From NCBI GenBank assembly GCA_039816825.1, contig JBCBXA010000079.1, positions 1-13,760 on the forward strand: DNA of 13,760 nucleotides, given 5' to 3'. The translations under genes were made by a program, and so were the position numbers. Shown in pieces: positions 1 through 7,179 of the stretch (within the stretch, counting starts at the first letter, position 1; every line of letters starts with the position of its first letter). The notes beneath the pieces were generated by a model. It ran no database searches, was not told the origin of the DNA, and saw only the letters and a program-made list of their open reading frames with translations. The stretch comes from JBCBXA01 sp039816825 (GTDB lineage: Bacteria > Pseudomonadota > Alphaproteobacteria > Rhizobiales > Rhizobiaceae).

Positions 1-100
1 ACACCCGACCGCATCAGGCGCTCAACATGCGGCCACCCGTGCCAGAAACCTTACTAGAGAAACCGCAAATCACTGGCTCAGACATGGGGGGCTAGACAGA

Positions 101-1099
101 TCAAGCTGGTTGGCGAATGCCGTCACCGTCGAAGCACATCAAGTCTGCCTCTGCCATGTTCAGCTTGACGGTGCTGCCGGACTGCAGGCTGTGTTGCCCA
201 AAGAGACGAATCGTAATCTGCTGCCCGCCTACCCGGGTTATTGCGTTGGTGTCGCCCCCAAGATGCTCGACGTGCTCAACGGTGGCTTCAATGCCGTTTT
301 TATCGCCCAGAGTGATGTTCTCAGGCCGGACGCCGAAGGTCATGTTATCGTCCTTACCCAGCACGTTTCCGGGTATGAAATTCATGGAAGGGGCGCCGAG
401 AAAACCTGCTACAAATTGATTGGCAGGATCGTTGTAGAGCTCCATCGGACTGCCAATTTGTTCAACGTTCCCGTCACGCAAAACGACGATTTTGTCTGCC
501 AATGTCATGGCTTCGGTTTGATCGTGGGTCACATAGATCATCGAAGTGCCAAGCGTGTTGTGCAGATTGGCGACTTCCAGGCGCGTGTTCATACGCAGAG
601 CAGCATCCAAGTTGGACAAGGGTTCATCGAATAGAAAGAGCTTCGGTTCGCGCACGATAGCCCGGCCAATAGCAACGCGCTGACGCTGGCCGCCGGAGAG
701 CTCCGATGGATAGCGATCAAGATAGTCTTCAAGGTTGAGCATGCGGCTGGCCTTGGCGACACGCTCTTCAATGACGGCGTTGCTTTGACGCTCCTGCTTG
801 AGAGCAAGCGACATATTCTTGCGCACGTTCAGATGCGGGTAAAGCGCGTAACTCTGGAAGACCATCGCGATTCCGCGCTTGGACGGCGGTGTCATGTTCA
901 CGCGCTGACCATCGATCACCACATCGCCGGAACTTGCGTCTTCCAGTCCGGCGATCAGACGCAGAAGTGTGGACTTGCCACAGCCCGACGGCCCAACGAA
1001 GACCACGAATTCTCCCTTCTCCACTTCGATGTTGATGTTCTTCAACACCTGAACGGGGCCAAAGGATTTGTGGATGTTGGTCAGAGAGAGAGCTGTCAT
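101..1099 (-). CDS. Sugar ABC transporter ATP-binding protein (UgpC/MsmK/MalK type)
   Basis: This is the cytoplasmic ATPase that energises the sugar importer encoded just upstream. All nucleotide-binding motifs are intact in the 332-residue product: Walker A GPSGCGKST at 36-44, Q-loop Q82, signature LSGGQ at 134-138, Walker B LFLFDEP at 154-160, D-loop SNLD at 162-165 and switch histidine H192. A C-terminal extension from about residue 235, containing GVRPENI, is the MalK-type regulatory (TOBE/OB) domain; the length is slightly below the usual 350-370. The ATG overlaps the stop of the oxidoreductase gene as ATGA (1096-1099), so translation is probably coupled. It is the last gene of the minus-strand operon, and no clear terminator is visible in the 100 bases after it. 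Membership of the CUT1 family is clear; the substrate cannot be read from the ATPase and is inferred from neighbours. Confidence 0.95.
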   Translation of the reverse strand: MTALSLTNIHKSFGPVQVLKNINIEVEKGEFVVFVGPSGCGKSTLLRLIAGLEDASSGDVVIDGQRVNMTPPSKRGIAMVFQSYALYPHLNVRKNMSLALKQERQSNAVIEERVAKASRMLNLEDYLDRYPSELSGGQRQRVAIGRAIVREPKLFLFDEPLSNLDAALRMNTRLEVANLHNTLGTSMIYVTHDQTEAMTLADKIVVLRDGNVEQIGSPMELYNDPANQFVAGFLGAPSMNFIPGNVLGKDDNMTFGVRPENITLGDKNGIEATVEHVEHLGGDTNAITRVGGQQITIRLFGQHSLQSGSTVKLNMAEADLMCFDGDGIRQPA

Positions 1100-2127
1100 G
1101 ACATGTTATTCTCAAGGGAAATGGGTCTACCGGTTCGGATGCTTTCGTCAGCGGCAAGACAAATGGCGAGGGACCGAACGGCGTCCTCATTGTGACGGGT
1201 CAAATCCATATCTTGCTGGATGGCACGCACCACAAAAGCCTGCTCGGCGTCGCACAGTTCTTGATGGCCCGGTTCATCCGGTAGATCGATGATTGTGTCA
1301 TCGTCTGGTCGGTGCACCAGAAGGCCACCCACCTTGGTGTGGCCGTCAATGTCTGCGGAAGCACCCTTGTTCCCATCAGTGATGGAGACGGCACCATTGG
1401 GCGAGATGATGTCTTTCACGAAGAAGGCGGTCTCTGACATCATGGGACCCCAACCAGCCTCATACCAACCCACCGAGCCATCTTCAAAGACCACCTGAAA
1501 TTGCCCGTAATTGTACATGTCTTCGGCAATCTCATCGGACAAGCGCAGCCCCATGCCGTGAACGCGGACGGGCGAACTGTCGGTGATCTGGCACATCACA
1601 TCCACATAGTGGACGCCACAATCGACTATTGGCGATGTGGTTTTCATCAGGGCTTTATGAGTTTCCCATTCGGCACCGCTTGACTGCTGATTGAGGTTGA
1701 GCCGAAACACATAGGGCCCACCTAGCGCCCTCGCCTCGCTGCTCAGGCGCACCCATGAGGGATGGTGGCGCAATATGTAGCCAATGATGAGCTTCCGATC
1801 CCGGCCTTTTGCTGTTTCCACAACGCGCTGTGCATCTTCGACATTGGTGGCCAGAGGCTTCTCAACGAACACGTGAGCGCCGGCTTCCATGGCTGCACAA
1901 GCATAGTCAGCGTGACTGTCAGAATAGGTGGCGACCACAACAAGATCGGGGGAGAGCGCAAGGCCTTCTTCGAAGCTCGCCAACTGAGGGTAGCCCTTCA
2001 GATCTTCTGGCAGATCGACAGGCGAACGGTTGATCAAGGCAACCACTTCCACATCAGCGTGATTGTGGAGCGCAAGAGCGTGGCTTTTGCCCATATTGCC
2101 AAGGCCGGCGACGATACCTCTGATCAT
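1096..2127 (-). CDS. Gfo/Idh/MocA-family NAD(P)-dependent oxidoreductase
   Basis: This is a 343-residue soluble dehydrogenase of the Gfo/Idh/MocA family, which oxidises or epimerises sugars and cyclitols using NAD(P). The N-terminal Rossmann fold shows GLGNMGKSH at residues 8-16, EKP at 89-91 with its usual lysine, and the second-domain motif DCGVHYVD at 169-176 with the family's catalytic histidine H173. The ATG overlaps the stop of the permease gene (ATGA, 2124-2127) and the stop overlaps the ATPase start, so it lies inside the transporter operon and probably acts on the imported sugar. It has no obvious step in a MurNAc-to-Fru-6P route. Members of this family also perform redox-assisted glycoside cleavage or keto-sugar formation, so it could process a glycoside or an unusual amino sugar. 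Family assignment is secure; the substrate is unknown. Confidence 0.93.
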   Translation of the reverse strand: MIRGIVAGLGNMGKSHALALHNHADVEVVALINRSPVDLPEDLKGYPQLASFEEGLALSPDLVVVATYSDSHADYACAAMEAGAHVFVEKPLATNVEDAQRVVETAKGRDRKLIIGYILRHHPSWVRLSSEARALGGPYVFRLNLNQQSSGAEWETHKALMKTTSPIVDCGVHYVDVMCQITDSSPVRVHGMGLRLSDEIAEDMYNYGQFQVVFEDGSVGWYEAGWGPMMSETAFFVKDIISPNGAVSITDGNKGASADIDGHTKVGGLLVHRPDDDTIIDLPDEPGHQELCDAEQAFVVRAIQQDMDLTRHNEDAVRSLAICLAADESIRTGRPISLENNMS

Positions 2128-2963
2128 TTGACTGCCCCTGACGTGATGCCGCGAATGAGCTGTCGCGAGAATATAACGTAGAGCGCGAGGACAGGCAGGA
2201 TTGCCAAGGAGAGCGCTGACAGCACTGCGTTCCAGTTGGTCACAAACTGTCCAATAAACACCTGACTGCCGAGGGTAAGGGTTTTGGTTTCCTCAGCTGG
2301 CGCGAGAATGAGTGGGAACCACAAATCGTTCCAGATCGGTATCATGTTGAAGACCGCCACCGTTGCCAAAGCCGGCCTCACCAAAGGCAGCACCAACTGT
2401 ACAAAAATGGCATACTCACTGAGGCCATCGACACGGGCTGCGTTCTTAAGGTCATCAGAAACCTGACGCATGAACTCACTCAGGATGAAGACGGCCAGCG
2501 GCAGGCCCTGTGCCGTATAAACGAGGATCAAAGCCCAAAGACTGTTCACCAGCCCCGTCGCAACCATCATGTCCAGAATGGCCACCGTGCCGATGCGGAT
2601 CGGAATCATAATGCCGAGGGCAAGATAGAGTCCCATGAGCAAATTGCCCCGAAAACGGTACTCCGCCAGTGCGAAGGCAGCCATGGCACCGAACAGCAAA
2701 ATGAAGAAAAGCGATGAGACCGTGACGATCATCGAGTTCTGAAAATACAGAAAGAAGTCCCCCTGCTCGACCACAGTTTGATAGCCGAAGAGCGAAAAAC
2801 TATCGGCATTGGGCAGGGCGAGAGGCTCCCGAAAGATGGCTTTCCGGGTTTTGAAACTGTTGATCAAAATCACAAACACGGGGAACAGCGCGATCAGCGT
2901 GTAGAGAATCAGCGCGCCGTGCATGGCTGCGATATTGACCGAATTGTTGCGGGTTTGGCTCAT
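2124..2963 (-). CDS. Carbohydrate ABC transporter permease, MalG type
   Basis: This is the second inner-membrane permease subunit of the importer, 279 residues. It has an N-terminal membrane segment at about 15-36, several further hydrophobic stretches (about 77-100, 108-130, 138-162, 200-221 and 245-266), and the cytoplasmic EAA loop NAARVDG at 174-180 followed by LPLVRP at 192-197, which contacts the ATPase. The frame stays open upstream to 3038, but the ATG at 2963 is preferred. It lies 23 bases after the preceding permease stop and gives a product starting MSQTRNN followed by the usual short cytoplasmic tail, whereas the longer form would overlap the neighbouring gene with a hydrophilic sequence atypical of the family. 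The stop overlaps the oxidoreductase ATG. Confidence 0.92.
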   Translation of the reverse strand: MSQTRNNSVNIAAMHGALILYTLIALFPVFVILINSFKTRKAIFREPLALPNADSFSLFGYQTVVEQGDFFLYFQNSMIVTVSSLFFILLFGAMAAFALAEYRFRGNLLMGLYLALGIMIPIRIGTVAILDMMVATGLVNSLWALILVYTAQGLPLAVFILSEFMRQVSDDLKNAARVDGLSEYAIFVQLVLPLVRPALATVAVFNMIPIWNDLWFPLILAPAEETKTLTLGSQVFIGQFVTNWNAVLSALSLAILPVLALYVIFSRQLIRGITSGAVK

Positions 2964-2986
2964 CTGAAAACGCTCAGCTCTCGGCT

Positions 2987-3892
2987 CTACATCTGGTATC
3001 GGCGCATGCGCGTCTGGATGCCAAAGAGATAAATGCAAACGCCGACCAGAATGATTGCGAACATGCCGCTGGCGATCGCTGACCCCATATGCGGATCGCC
3101 CAACTGCAATTGGAAACCAAAGAAAGTGCGGTACAAAAAAGTGCCCAAAATGTCGGTAGAGAAATCTGGGCCTGCAAGCGCCCCTTGAGATGCATAGATC
3201 AAGTCGAATGCGTTGAAATTGCCTACAAAGGTCAGGATCGAAATGATGCCGATGGATGGCAATATGAGCGGCAGTTTGATCTTCCAGAATGCGGACATGC
3301 CCGTAATGCCATCGATCTCTCCCGCCTCAAGCACCTCCTCAGGAAGGGAAAGAAGCGCGGCGTAAATCAGCATCATGGGAATGCCGACAAATTGCCAAAC
3401 AGATATGAGCGCAAGGGTGGTCAGGGCGTATTCTTCTTTGCCAAGCCACGGCGCGAACAGGGACTTAAGACCCACAAAGTCGAGCATGCCGGGAGCGATT
3501 CCCCAGATGGGCGACAGGATAAGCTTCCAGGCAAAGCCTACGATAACGAAACTCAATATGGTCGGGATGAAAATCGCAGAGCGATAGAAGGCTGCGAAAC
3601 GCAACTTTGGATGACTGAGGATCGCGGCAAGCGCTATTCCAATGGGGTTCTGAACAAGCATGTGGATGATGAAGAACCAAGTGTTGTTCCCCAGAGCGTT
3701 CCAGAACTGTTCCGACCAGACCGGGTCGAAAAACAACGTTCGAAAGTTCTCGAGCCCCACGAACACGCGCTCCTGATCGACGCGACTATAGAGAGCTAGG
3801 CGCAACGTGTTGAACAACGGCAGGATCATGACGGCCGTGTAAATCAGCACTGCGGGTGCGAGAAAAACGACGATGTGCCAACGAGATTTCAT
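2987..3892 (-). CDS. Carbohydrate ABC transporter permease, MalF type
   Basis: This is the first inner-membrane permease subunit of the importer, 301 residues. The first membrane segment lies at about 5-27, with others around 71-92, 105-125, 158-183, 213-236 and 272-292. The EAA loop is at 189-212, reading EAGEIDG followed by LPLILP. The ATG at 3892 is chosen because the product then begins directly with the first membrane segment (MKSRWH). The open frame extends to 4120, but that part would run through the binding-protein gene and reads as arginine-rich non-membrane sequence. The start is preceded by a GGGGCCCC palindrome (3897-3904) rather than a clear Shine-Dalgarno, and by a stem-loop at 3911-3933. 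Translation may therefore be weaker than for the binding protein. Confidence 0.92.
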   Translation of the reverse strand: MKSRWHIVVFLAPAVLIYTAVMILPLFNTLRLALYSRVDQERVFVGLENFRTLFFDPVWSEQFWNALGNNTWFFIIHMLVQNPIGIALAAILSHPKLRFAAFYRSAIFIPTILSFVIVGFAWKLILSPIWGIAPGMLDFVGLKSLFAPWLGKEEYALTTLALISVWQFVGIPMMLIYAALLSLPEEVLEAGEIDGITGMSAFWKIKLPLILPSIGIISILTFVGNFNAFDLIYASQGALAGPDFSTDILGTFLYRTFFGFQLQLGDPHMGSAIASGMFAIILVGVCIYLFGIQTRMRRYQM

Positions 3893-3910
3893 GAAAGGGG
3901 CCCCAAAGTA

Positions 3911-3933
3911 AGCCCGGGCTAATCGCCCGAGCT
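3911..3933 (-). promoter_or_regulatory. Intercistronic stem-loop between binding-protein and permease genes
   Basis: In the minus-strand transcript this sequence folds into a 9-bp stem with one G-U pair and a 5-base loop (arms 3911-3919 and 3925-3933, mostly G+C). It starts 17 bases after the binding-protein stop codon and ends 18 bases before the MalF-type start. No U-run follows, so it does not look like a full terminator. Hairpins here commonly stabilise the upstream binding-protein mRNA or cause partial termination, giving more binding protein than permease. The fold is seen in the sequence; the role is inference. Confidence 0.55.
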
Positions 3934-3950
3934 TGGGTATTGCAGTTCGA

Positions 3951-5204
3951 TTATTGTTGTGGCGCGTACCAGCTGGCCAAGCCTTCCTGGAGTTCTGCTC
4001 CGAGGTCGGCAGGCGAAGATGTGCCCTTGATCGCCGCGACGGATGCGCCCCATGTCTCGTTTTCAAGATTTGGGGTGCCGCGTGACAGGATCTGATAGGT
4101 CGAACGAATGGTGGACTCACACTCGTCGCGCCAGCTCACGAACTCCTTGGCCAAATGATCTTCCAGCTCGACGGGAGCCTTGGACAATGGGAAGAAGCCT
4201 GGAAGTGCATTGCCAAAGATCGACGCGAATTCAGTGGAGCCAACCCAAGCCAAGAAAGTCTTGGCGGCGTCTGCATTTGGCGAGTTGGCGTTCATGCCAA
4301 TGCCAATGTCCGTGTGGTCGGAGATGTAGCACGTGTCACCGGCCTCGCGAACAGGTGGCTTAAACGCGCCCATCTTGAAGTCCGCCTGTGCATTGAAGCC
4401 GGAGATCTCCCAGCTGCCAGCGGGATAGATCGCTGCTCGTCCTAGGGTGAAGAGGTTTTGGCTGTCTGGATAGGTCTGAGCCTCATAGCCATCGCCGAGG
4501 TATTCACCCCATTTTGCAAGCGTCGCATAAGGCGCAACCCATGCGTAGTCGGTGAGCTTCTGTTCACCGGCGATCAGAGCACGGCGCCCTTCCTCGCCCT
4601 TCCAGTAGTTGGGGCCAATATTGTTGTAACCCATGGTGGCCGCTTCCCACTGATCGTTGGTCCCCATGGCCATGGGAATGTAGCTTCCATCAGCCTTGAT
4701 CGTCTCGAGCGCGGCAAAGAACTCGTCTTCAGTGGTGGGAATTTCAATGCCAAGTTCGGCAAAGGCATCTGCGTTGAAGATGAAGCCATGGATCACTGAC
4801 GCCATGGGAACGCAGAAGGAGGCGGAACCATCATCCGTCTGCCAAGCTGACTTAGCGACATCGGAGAAGTTGTTCATGGCTTCCATATCATCGAGACCGG
4901 CCAGATGACCGGCCTCAAACAGCGCAAGCGAAGCATCAAATGGGCGACAAGTGATCAAATCACCTGCAGAACCTGCCTCCAGTTTGGAGTTCAGCGCGGC
5001 GTTGTACTCGGTTGGGGCCGTCGGTGAGAACTTGACCTTGATCCCCGGGTTGGCGGCCTCAAAGGCCGGAATGATCTTTTCCTGCCACAAAGCCAAGTCA
5101 TCCGTACGCCAACTTTCAATTGTCAGCTTCACATCATCTGCCATCGCGGCGGTGCTGCTCAACATTGTGCCAAGCAAGGCCCATTTAAGTACATTTTTGG
5201 TCAC
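3951..5204 (-). CDS. Periplasmic sugar-binding protein of ABC transporter (family 1)
   Basis: This is the 417-residue solute-binding protein that captures the sugar in the periplasm and delivers it to the permeases. The N-terminus is a Sec signal peptide: a lysine near the start, a hydrophobic core WALLGTMLSSTAA, and a probable signal peptidase I site after AMA at residue 22. The mature part has the layout of extracellular solute-binding family 1: LTIESWRTDD, then a PAFEAANPGIKVKF segment, and a C-terminal SWYAPQQ. The start is GTG at 5204, supported by GGAG seven bases upstream and the proper signal peptide behind it. Mature cysteines occur in LITCRPF, SFCVPM, DTCYIS and DECEST and could form disulfides. 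It lies 15 bases after the murQ stop, in the same operon. The ligand is not readable from sequence; MurNAc, GlcNAc or an oligomer is inferred from neighbours. Confidence 0.93.
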   Translation of the reverse strand: MTKNVLKWALLGTMLSSTAAMADDVKLTIESWRTDDLALWQEKIIPAFEAANPGIKVKFSPTAPTEYNAALNSKLEAGSAGDLITCRPFDASLALFEAGHLAGLDDMEAMNNFSDVAKSAWQTDDGSASFCVPMASVIHGFIFNADAFAELGIEIPTTEDEFFAALETIKADGSYIPMAMGTNDQWEAATMGYNNIGPNYWKGEEGRRALIAGEQKLTDYAWVAPYATLAKWGEYLGDGYEAQTYPDSQNLFTLGRAAIYPAGSWEISGFNAQADFKMGAFKPPVREAGDTCYISDHTDIGIGMNANSPNADAAKTFLAWVGSTEFASIFGNALPGFFPLSKAPVELEDHLAKEFVSWRDECESTIRSTYQILSRGTPNLENETWGASVAAIKGTSSPADLGAELQEGLASWYAPQQ

Positions 5205-5219
5205 GAGGTTTCTCCCTGT

Positions 5220-6125
5220 CTAAGTTGTAATGTGGTGATTGCGGAGACGGCTGAGCGCTGGGCGCAAATGCCCATCAGTTTCCTTGAGTAGGTTTTGTGC
5301 ATCGCTGTATGAGACGCCGGAAGCAGCGATGAGCACGGCAGGCTTCACAGTGCCGCCAGACGCATCAAGCGCATCGGCAGCCCGGTCTTCAGCAACTTCA
5401 GCGATGTGCGCCACAATGGAGCGCGCCCGTGCTTTGAGTTTTGCGTTGTCCGCGTACAGGTTGACCATCATCCCATCATGGATGTGGCCAAGCTCCACGG
5501 CCATGAGGGTGGACAGCATGTTCAAAGCGATCTTCTGAGCCGTGCCAGCGCCCATGCGGGTAGAGCCAGCCAGCACCTCCGGAGGCGTTTGAAGTAGAAT
5601 GGGATGGTCCGCCAGTTCCAGCAATTCACTGCCGGCATTGTTGGCAATGCCGATCAATGTTGCTCCACGCGCTTTGGCAATCCGACCGGCTGCAAGAGTG
5701 TAAGGCGTTGAACCGCTGGCCGATACAGCGATCATGCAATCGCGCTCGGCTAGATCTGATAAGCTAGCCTCCAATGCAGCCGTCTCATCTTCCGTATCAC
5801 CGGGCATGGACACGCCAGTTGGAAGGCCGCCCGCCATATGAATGCGCAATTGATACGTTGGAATGGAGAAGGTGCCGCCCAGTTCCTGCGCATCCGCTGC
5901 CGCCATCAGGCCCGATGACCCTGCAGCCGCGTAATGAACACACCCGCCGCTTCTAATCGTGTGTGCAAACGCCTTTGAAGCCTGTTCAAACCCTTCGAGA
6001 GCAGCTGTCAGACAGTTCGCAGCCGCGATCTGACCCTTCGCAAGAATGCTTGCGATCTCTGAGAGTTGGAGCTCATCCAACCCTTCAGAGGACATGTGCA
6101 GCGTTTCGGTGGTTTTCACGTTCAA
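5220..6125 (-). CDS. murQ: N-acetylmuramic acid 6-phosphate etherase (MurQ)
   Basis: MurQ removes the D-lactyl ether from MurNAc-6-phosphate, giving GlcNAc-6-phosphate and D-lactate in the cytoplasm. The 301-residue product is of family length and shows a SIS fold with AAAGSSGLMAAADAQELGGTF at about 66-86, SASGSTPY at 135-142, LAGSTRMGAGTAQKIALNML at 185-204 and a C-terminal KPAVLIA segment. The two catalytic glutamates known in the E. coli enzyme (E83, E114) align with E81 in DAQEL and E112 in DTEDE, with the same 31-residue spacing. The start is TTG at 6125, chosen because AGGAG lies seven bases upstream; an internal ATG (residue 11) lacks such a site. It is the first gene of the minus-strand operon, followed after 15 bases by the binding protein. 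The N-terminal region diverges from E. coli, so a related amino-sugar ether substrate is possible. Confidence 0.88.
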   Translation of the reverse strand: MNVKTTETLHMSSEGLDELQLSEIASILAKGQIAAANCLTAALEGFEQASKAFAHTIRSGGCVHYAAAGSSGLMAAADAQELGGTFSIPTYQLRIHMAGGLPTGVSMPGDTEDETAALEASLSDLAERDCMIAVSASGSTPYTLAAGRIAKARGATLIGIANNAGSELLELADHPILLQTPPEVLAGSTRMGAGTAQKIALNMLSTLMAVELGHIHDGMMVNLYADNAKLKARARSIVAHIAEVAEDRAADALDASGGTVKPAVLIAASGVSYSDAQNLLKETDGHLRPALSRLRNHHITT

Positions 6126-6149
6126 GCGATTTCTCCTAACTCTGAATAC

Positions 6150-6166
6150 AATACCTATTAAATACC
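6150..6166 (-). promoter_or_regulatory. Putative operator of the murQ operon (tandem GGTATT)
   Basis: On the minus strand two GGTATT half-sites are separated by five bases (6161-6166 and 6150-6155), an 11-bp period of one helical turn. They lie 25-41 bases upstream of the murQ TTG. A degenerate third copy may start at 6145. The same arrangement faces the opposite operon. This is the best candidate site for the GntR/HutC regulator encoded at 7166-7915. Confidence 0.55.
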
Positions 6167-6272
6167 ATTTGTCTACATGGGTACGAAACTATTAACGAAT
6201 CGCCCTCAAGGCGGCTAAAGGCGTGGATAATGGTTGTAGATTGGCCTGATTTTCTCTATGAGGTCAATGTTA

Positions 6273-6289
6273 GGTATTATATAGGTATT
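6273..6289 (+). promoter_or_regulatory. Putative operator of the kinase-nagA operon (tandem GGTATT)
   Basis: Two GGTATT half-sites at 6273-6278 and 6284-6289, within a perfect 9-bp direct repeat TAGGTATTA (6271-6279 and 6282-6290), repeat with an 11-bp period. The second half-site covers the only Shine-Dalgarno-like bases (AGG at 6283-6285) and ends two bases before the kinase ATG at 6292. A bound repressor here would block the promoter or the 5' end of the message. The mRNA leader must be very short if the overlapping TATTAT is the -10 box. Confidence 0.55.
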
Positions 6290-6291
6290 AA

Positions 6292-7179
6292 ATGAGCTCT
6301 GGAGAGAACATAACCGTTCTGGCAATAGATGGCGGCGGCACGCATTGCCGCTTTGCGCTCGCAACGCCTGACGAACTGGCGGTTGTTGAAACCGGACCGG
6401 CTAACGTTTTCACCAACATGGATGAGGCCGTGACGACCATCAAACTCGGCCTAGAGAAGCTCGCTGCGAGTTCGTCTTTTACGCTTGATGAATTGAGTAA
6501 GTGCCCGGCCTTTGTTGGCCTGGCGGGCTTGTTAGGCGATGGCGCGGTCACATTCCTGAGAAGCGAGCTGCCGTTTCACAATCCATATTTTGTCGACGAC
6601 CGGCCCGCAGCCATGCGCGGAGCGCTGGGCCATGATGATGGGATCGTTGCCCATTGCGGCACGGGTTCATTCTTTGCCTCTCAAGCCAATGGGGCATACC
6701 GGCTGTCTGGCGGTTGGGGCGCGGAGTTGGGCGACGAGGCCTCATCCAAATGGCTCGGTCATATGGCGCTAGCCATGACGCTAAAAGTCCATGATGGTTT
6801 TTTGATCGCCACCCCTATGACAGACAAGATTCTAGGTCGTTTTGGCGACACGAGAGGCATTATTGACTTCGCGCAAACCGCAACACCTGGCGAAATCGGT
6901 CAGTTGGCGCCCACAGTGACCGAACATGCGTCGCACGGCGATGAAGCTGCACAAAACATCATGGGGATGGGGGCCGACTACATTGCCAAAGGGCTGCATT
7001 TAATGGGTTGGACAGAGCAGATGAAAATCTGCCTGACGGGCGGGGTCGCACCACACTACACGGCCTACCTACCGGACGCTCTAAGAGCCACGATTGTCGA
7101 ACCCAAAGGCACGCCATTGGACGGCGCGATTTCCTTGGCACGGGAATATGCGAAAGGAACGCTCCATGAGTGTCACTGA
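6292..7179 (+). CDS. BadF/BadG/BcrA/BcrD-family amino-sugar kinase (GlcNAc/MurNAc kinase-like)
   Basis: This is a 295-residue cytoplasmic kinase of the ASKHA fold, most like N-acetylglucosamine kinases of the BadF/BadG family. Phosphate-1 motif DGGGTHCRFAL is at 13-23, a probable catalytic aspartate lies in VDDRPAAMRGAL (D102/D103), phosphate-2 HCGTGSF at 121-127, the GGWGAELGDEAS segment at 140-151, adenosine motif LTGGVAP at 248-254 and a family-typical C-terminus PLDGAISLARE. It would phosphorylate the imported sugar at O6, which the ABC route requires because no PTS is present. In Clostridium, a member of this family (MurK) accepts both MurNAc and GlcNAc, matching the MurQ and NagA neighbours. 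The stop overlaps the gntR gene by 14 bases. The ATG has only a weak AGG six bases upstream, embedded in the operator. Confidence 0.88.
   Translation: MSSGENITVLAIDGGGTHCRFALATPDELAVVETGPANVFTNMDEAVTTIKLGLEKLAASSSFTLDELSKCPAFVGLAGLLGDGAVTFLRSELPFHNPYFVDDRPAAMRGALGHDDGIVAHCGTGSFFASQANGAYRLSGGWGAELGDEASSKWLGHMALAMTLKVHDGFLIATPMTDKILGRFGDTRGIIDFAQTATPGEIGQLAPTVTEHASHGDEAAQNIMGMGADYIAKGLHLMGWTEQMKICLTGGVAPHYTAYLPDALRATIVEPKGTPLDGAISLAREYAKGTLHECH

Larger units (their letters stand above)
6126..6291. promoter_or_regulatory. Divergent promoter/operator region of the amino-sugar operons
   Basis: This 166-bp AT-rich gap separates the TTG start of murQ from the ATG of the kinase and must hold the promoters of both operons. 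Each end carries a pair of GGTATT half-sites on the outgoing strand (listed separately), placed symmetrically close to the two start codons. Clear consensus -35/-10 pairs are not obvious on either strand, although AT-rich blocks resembling -10 boxes (TATTAT at 6275-6280, and TTTAAT on the minus strand near 6158-6163) overlap the half-sites. The middle (about 6181-6260) shows only a short CGCC/GGCG inverted repeat at 6201-6213. Repression by the GntR protein encoded downstream is inferred. Confidence 0.7.

Noticed and set aside
110..634. Long plus-strand frame opposite the ABC ATPase gene
   Set aside because: It is antisense to a clear conserved gene, has no recognisable domain, and is best explained as a codon-bias shadow.
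2964..3038. Longer start for the MalG-type permease
   Set aside because: It would overlap the preceding permease gene and add a hydrophilic extension not typical of the family.
3893..4120. Upstream extension of the MalF-type permease frame
   Set aside because: It overlaps the binding-protein gene by 170 bases and encodes Arg/His-rich sequence unlike a permease N-terminus; the ATG at 3892 starts right before the first membrane segment.
7094..7165. Longer start for the GntR regulator inside the kinase gene
   Set aside because: The ATG at 7166 has a good ribosome-binding site and gives a normal winged-helix start.
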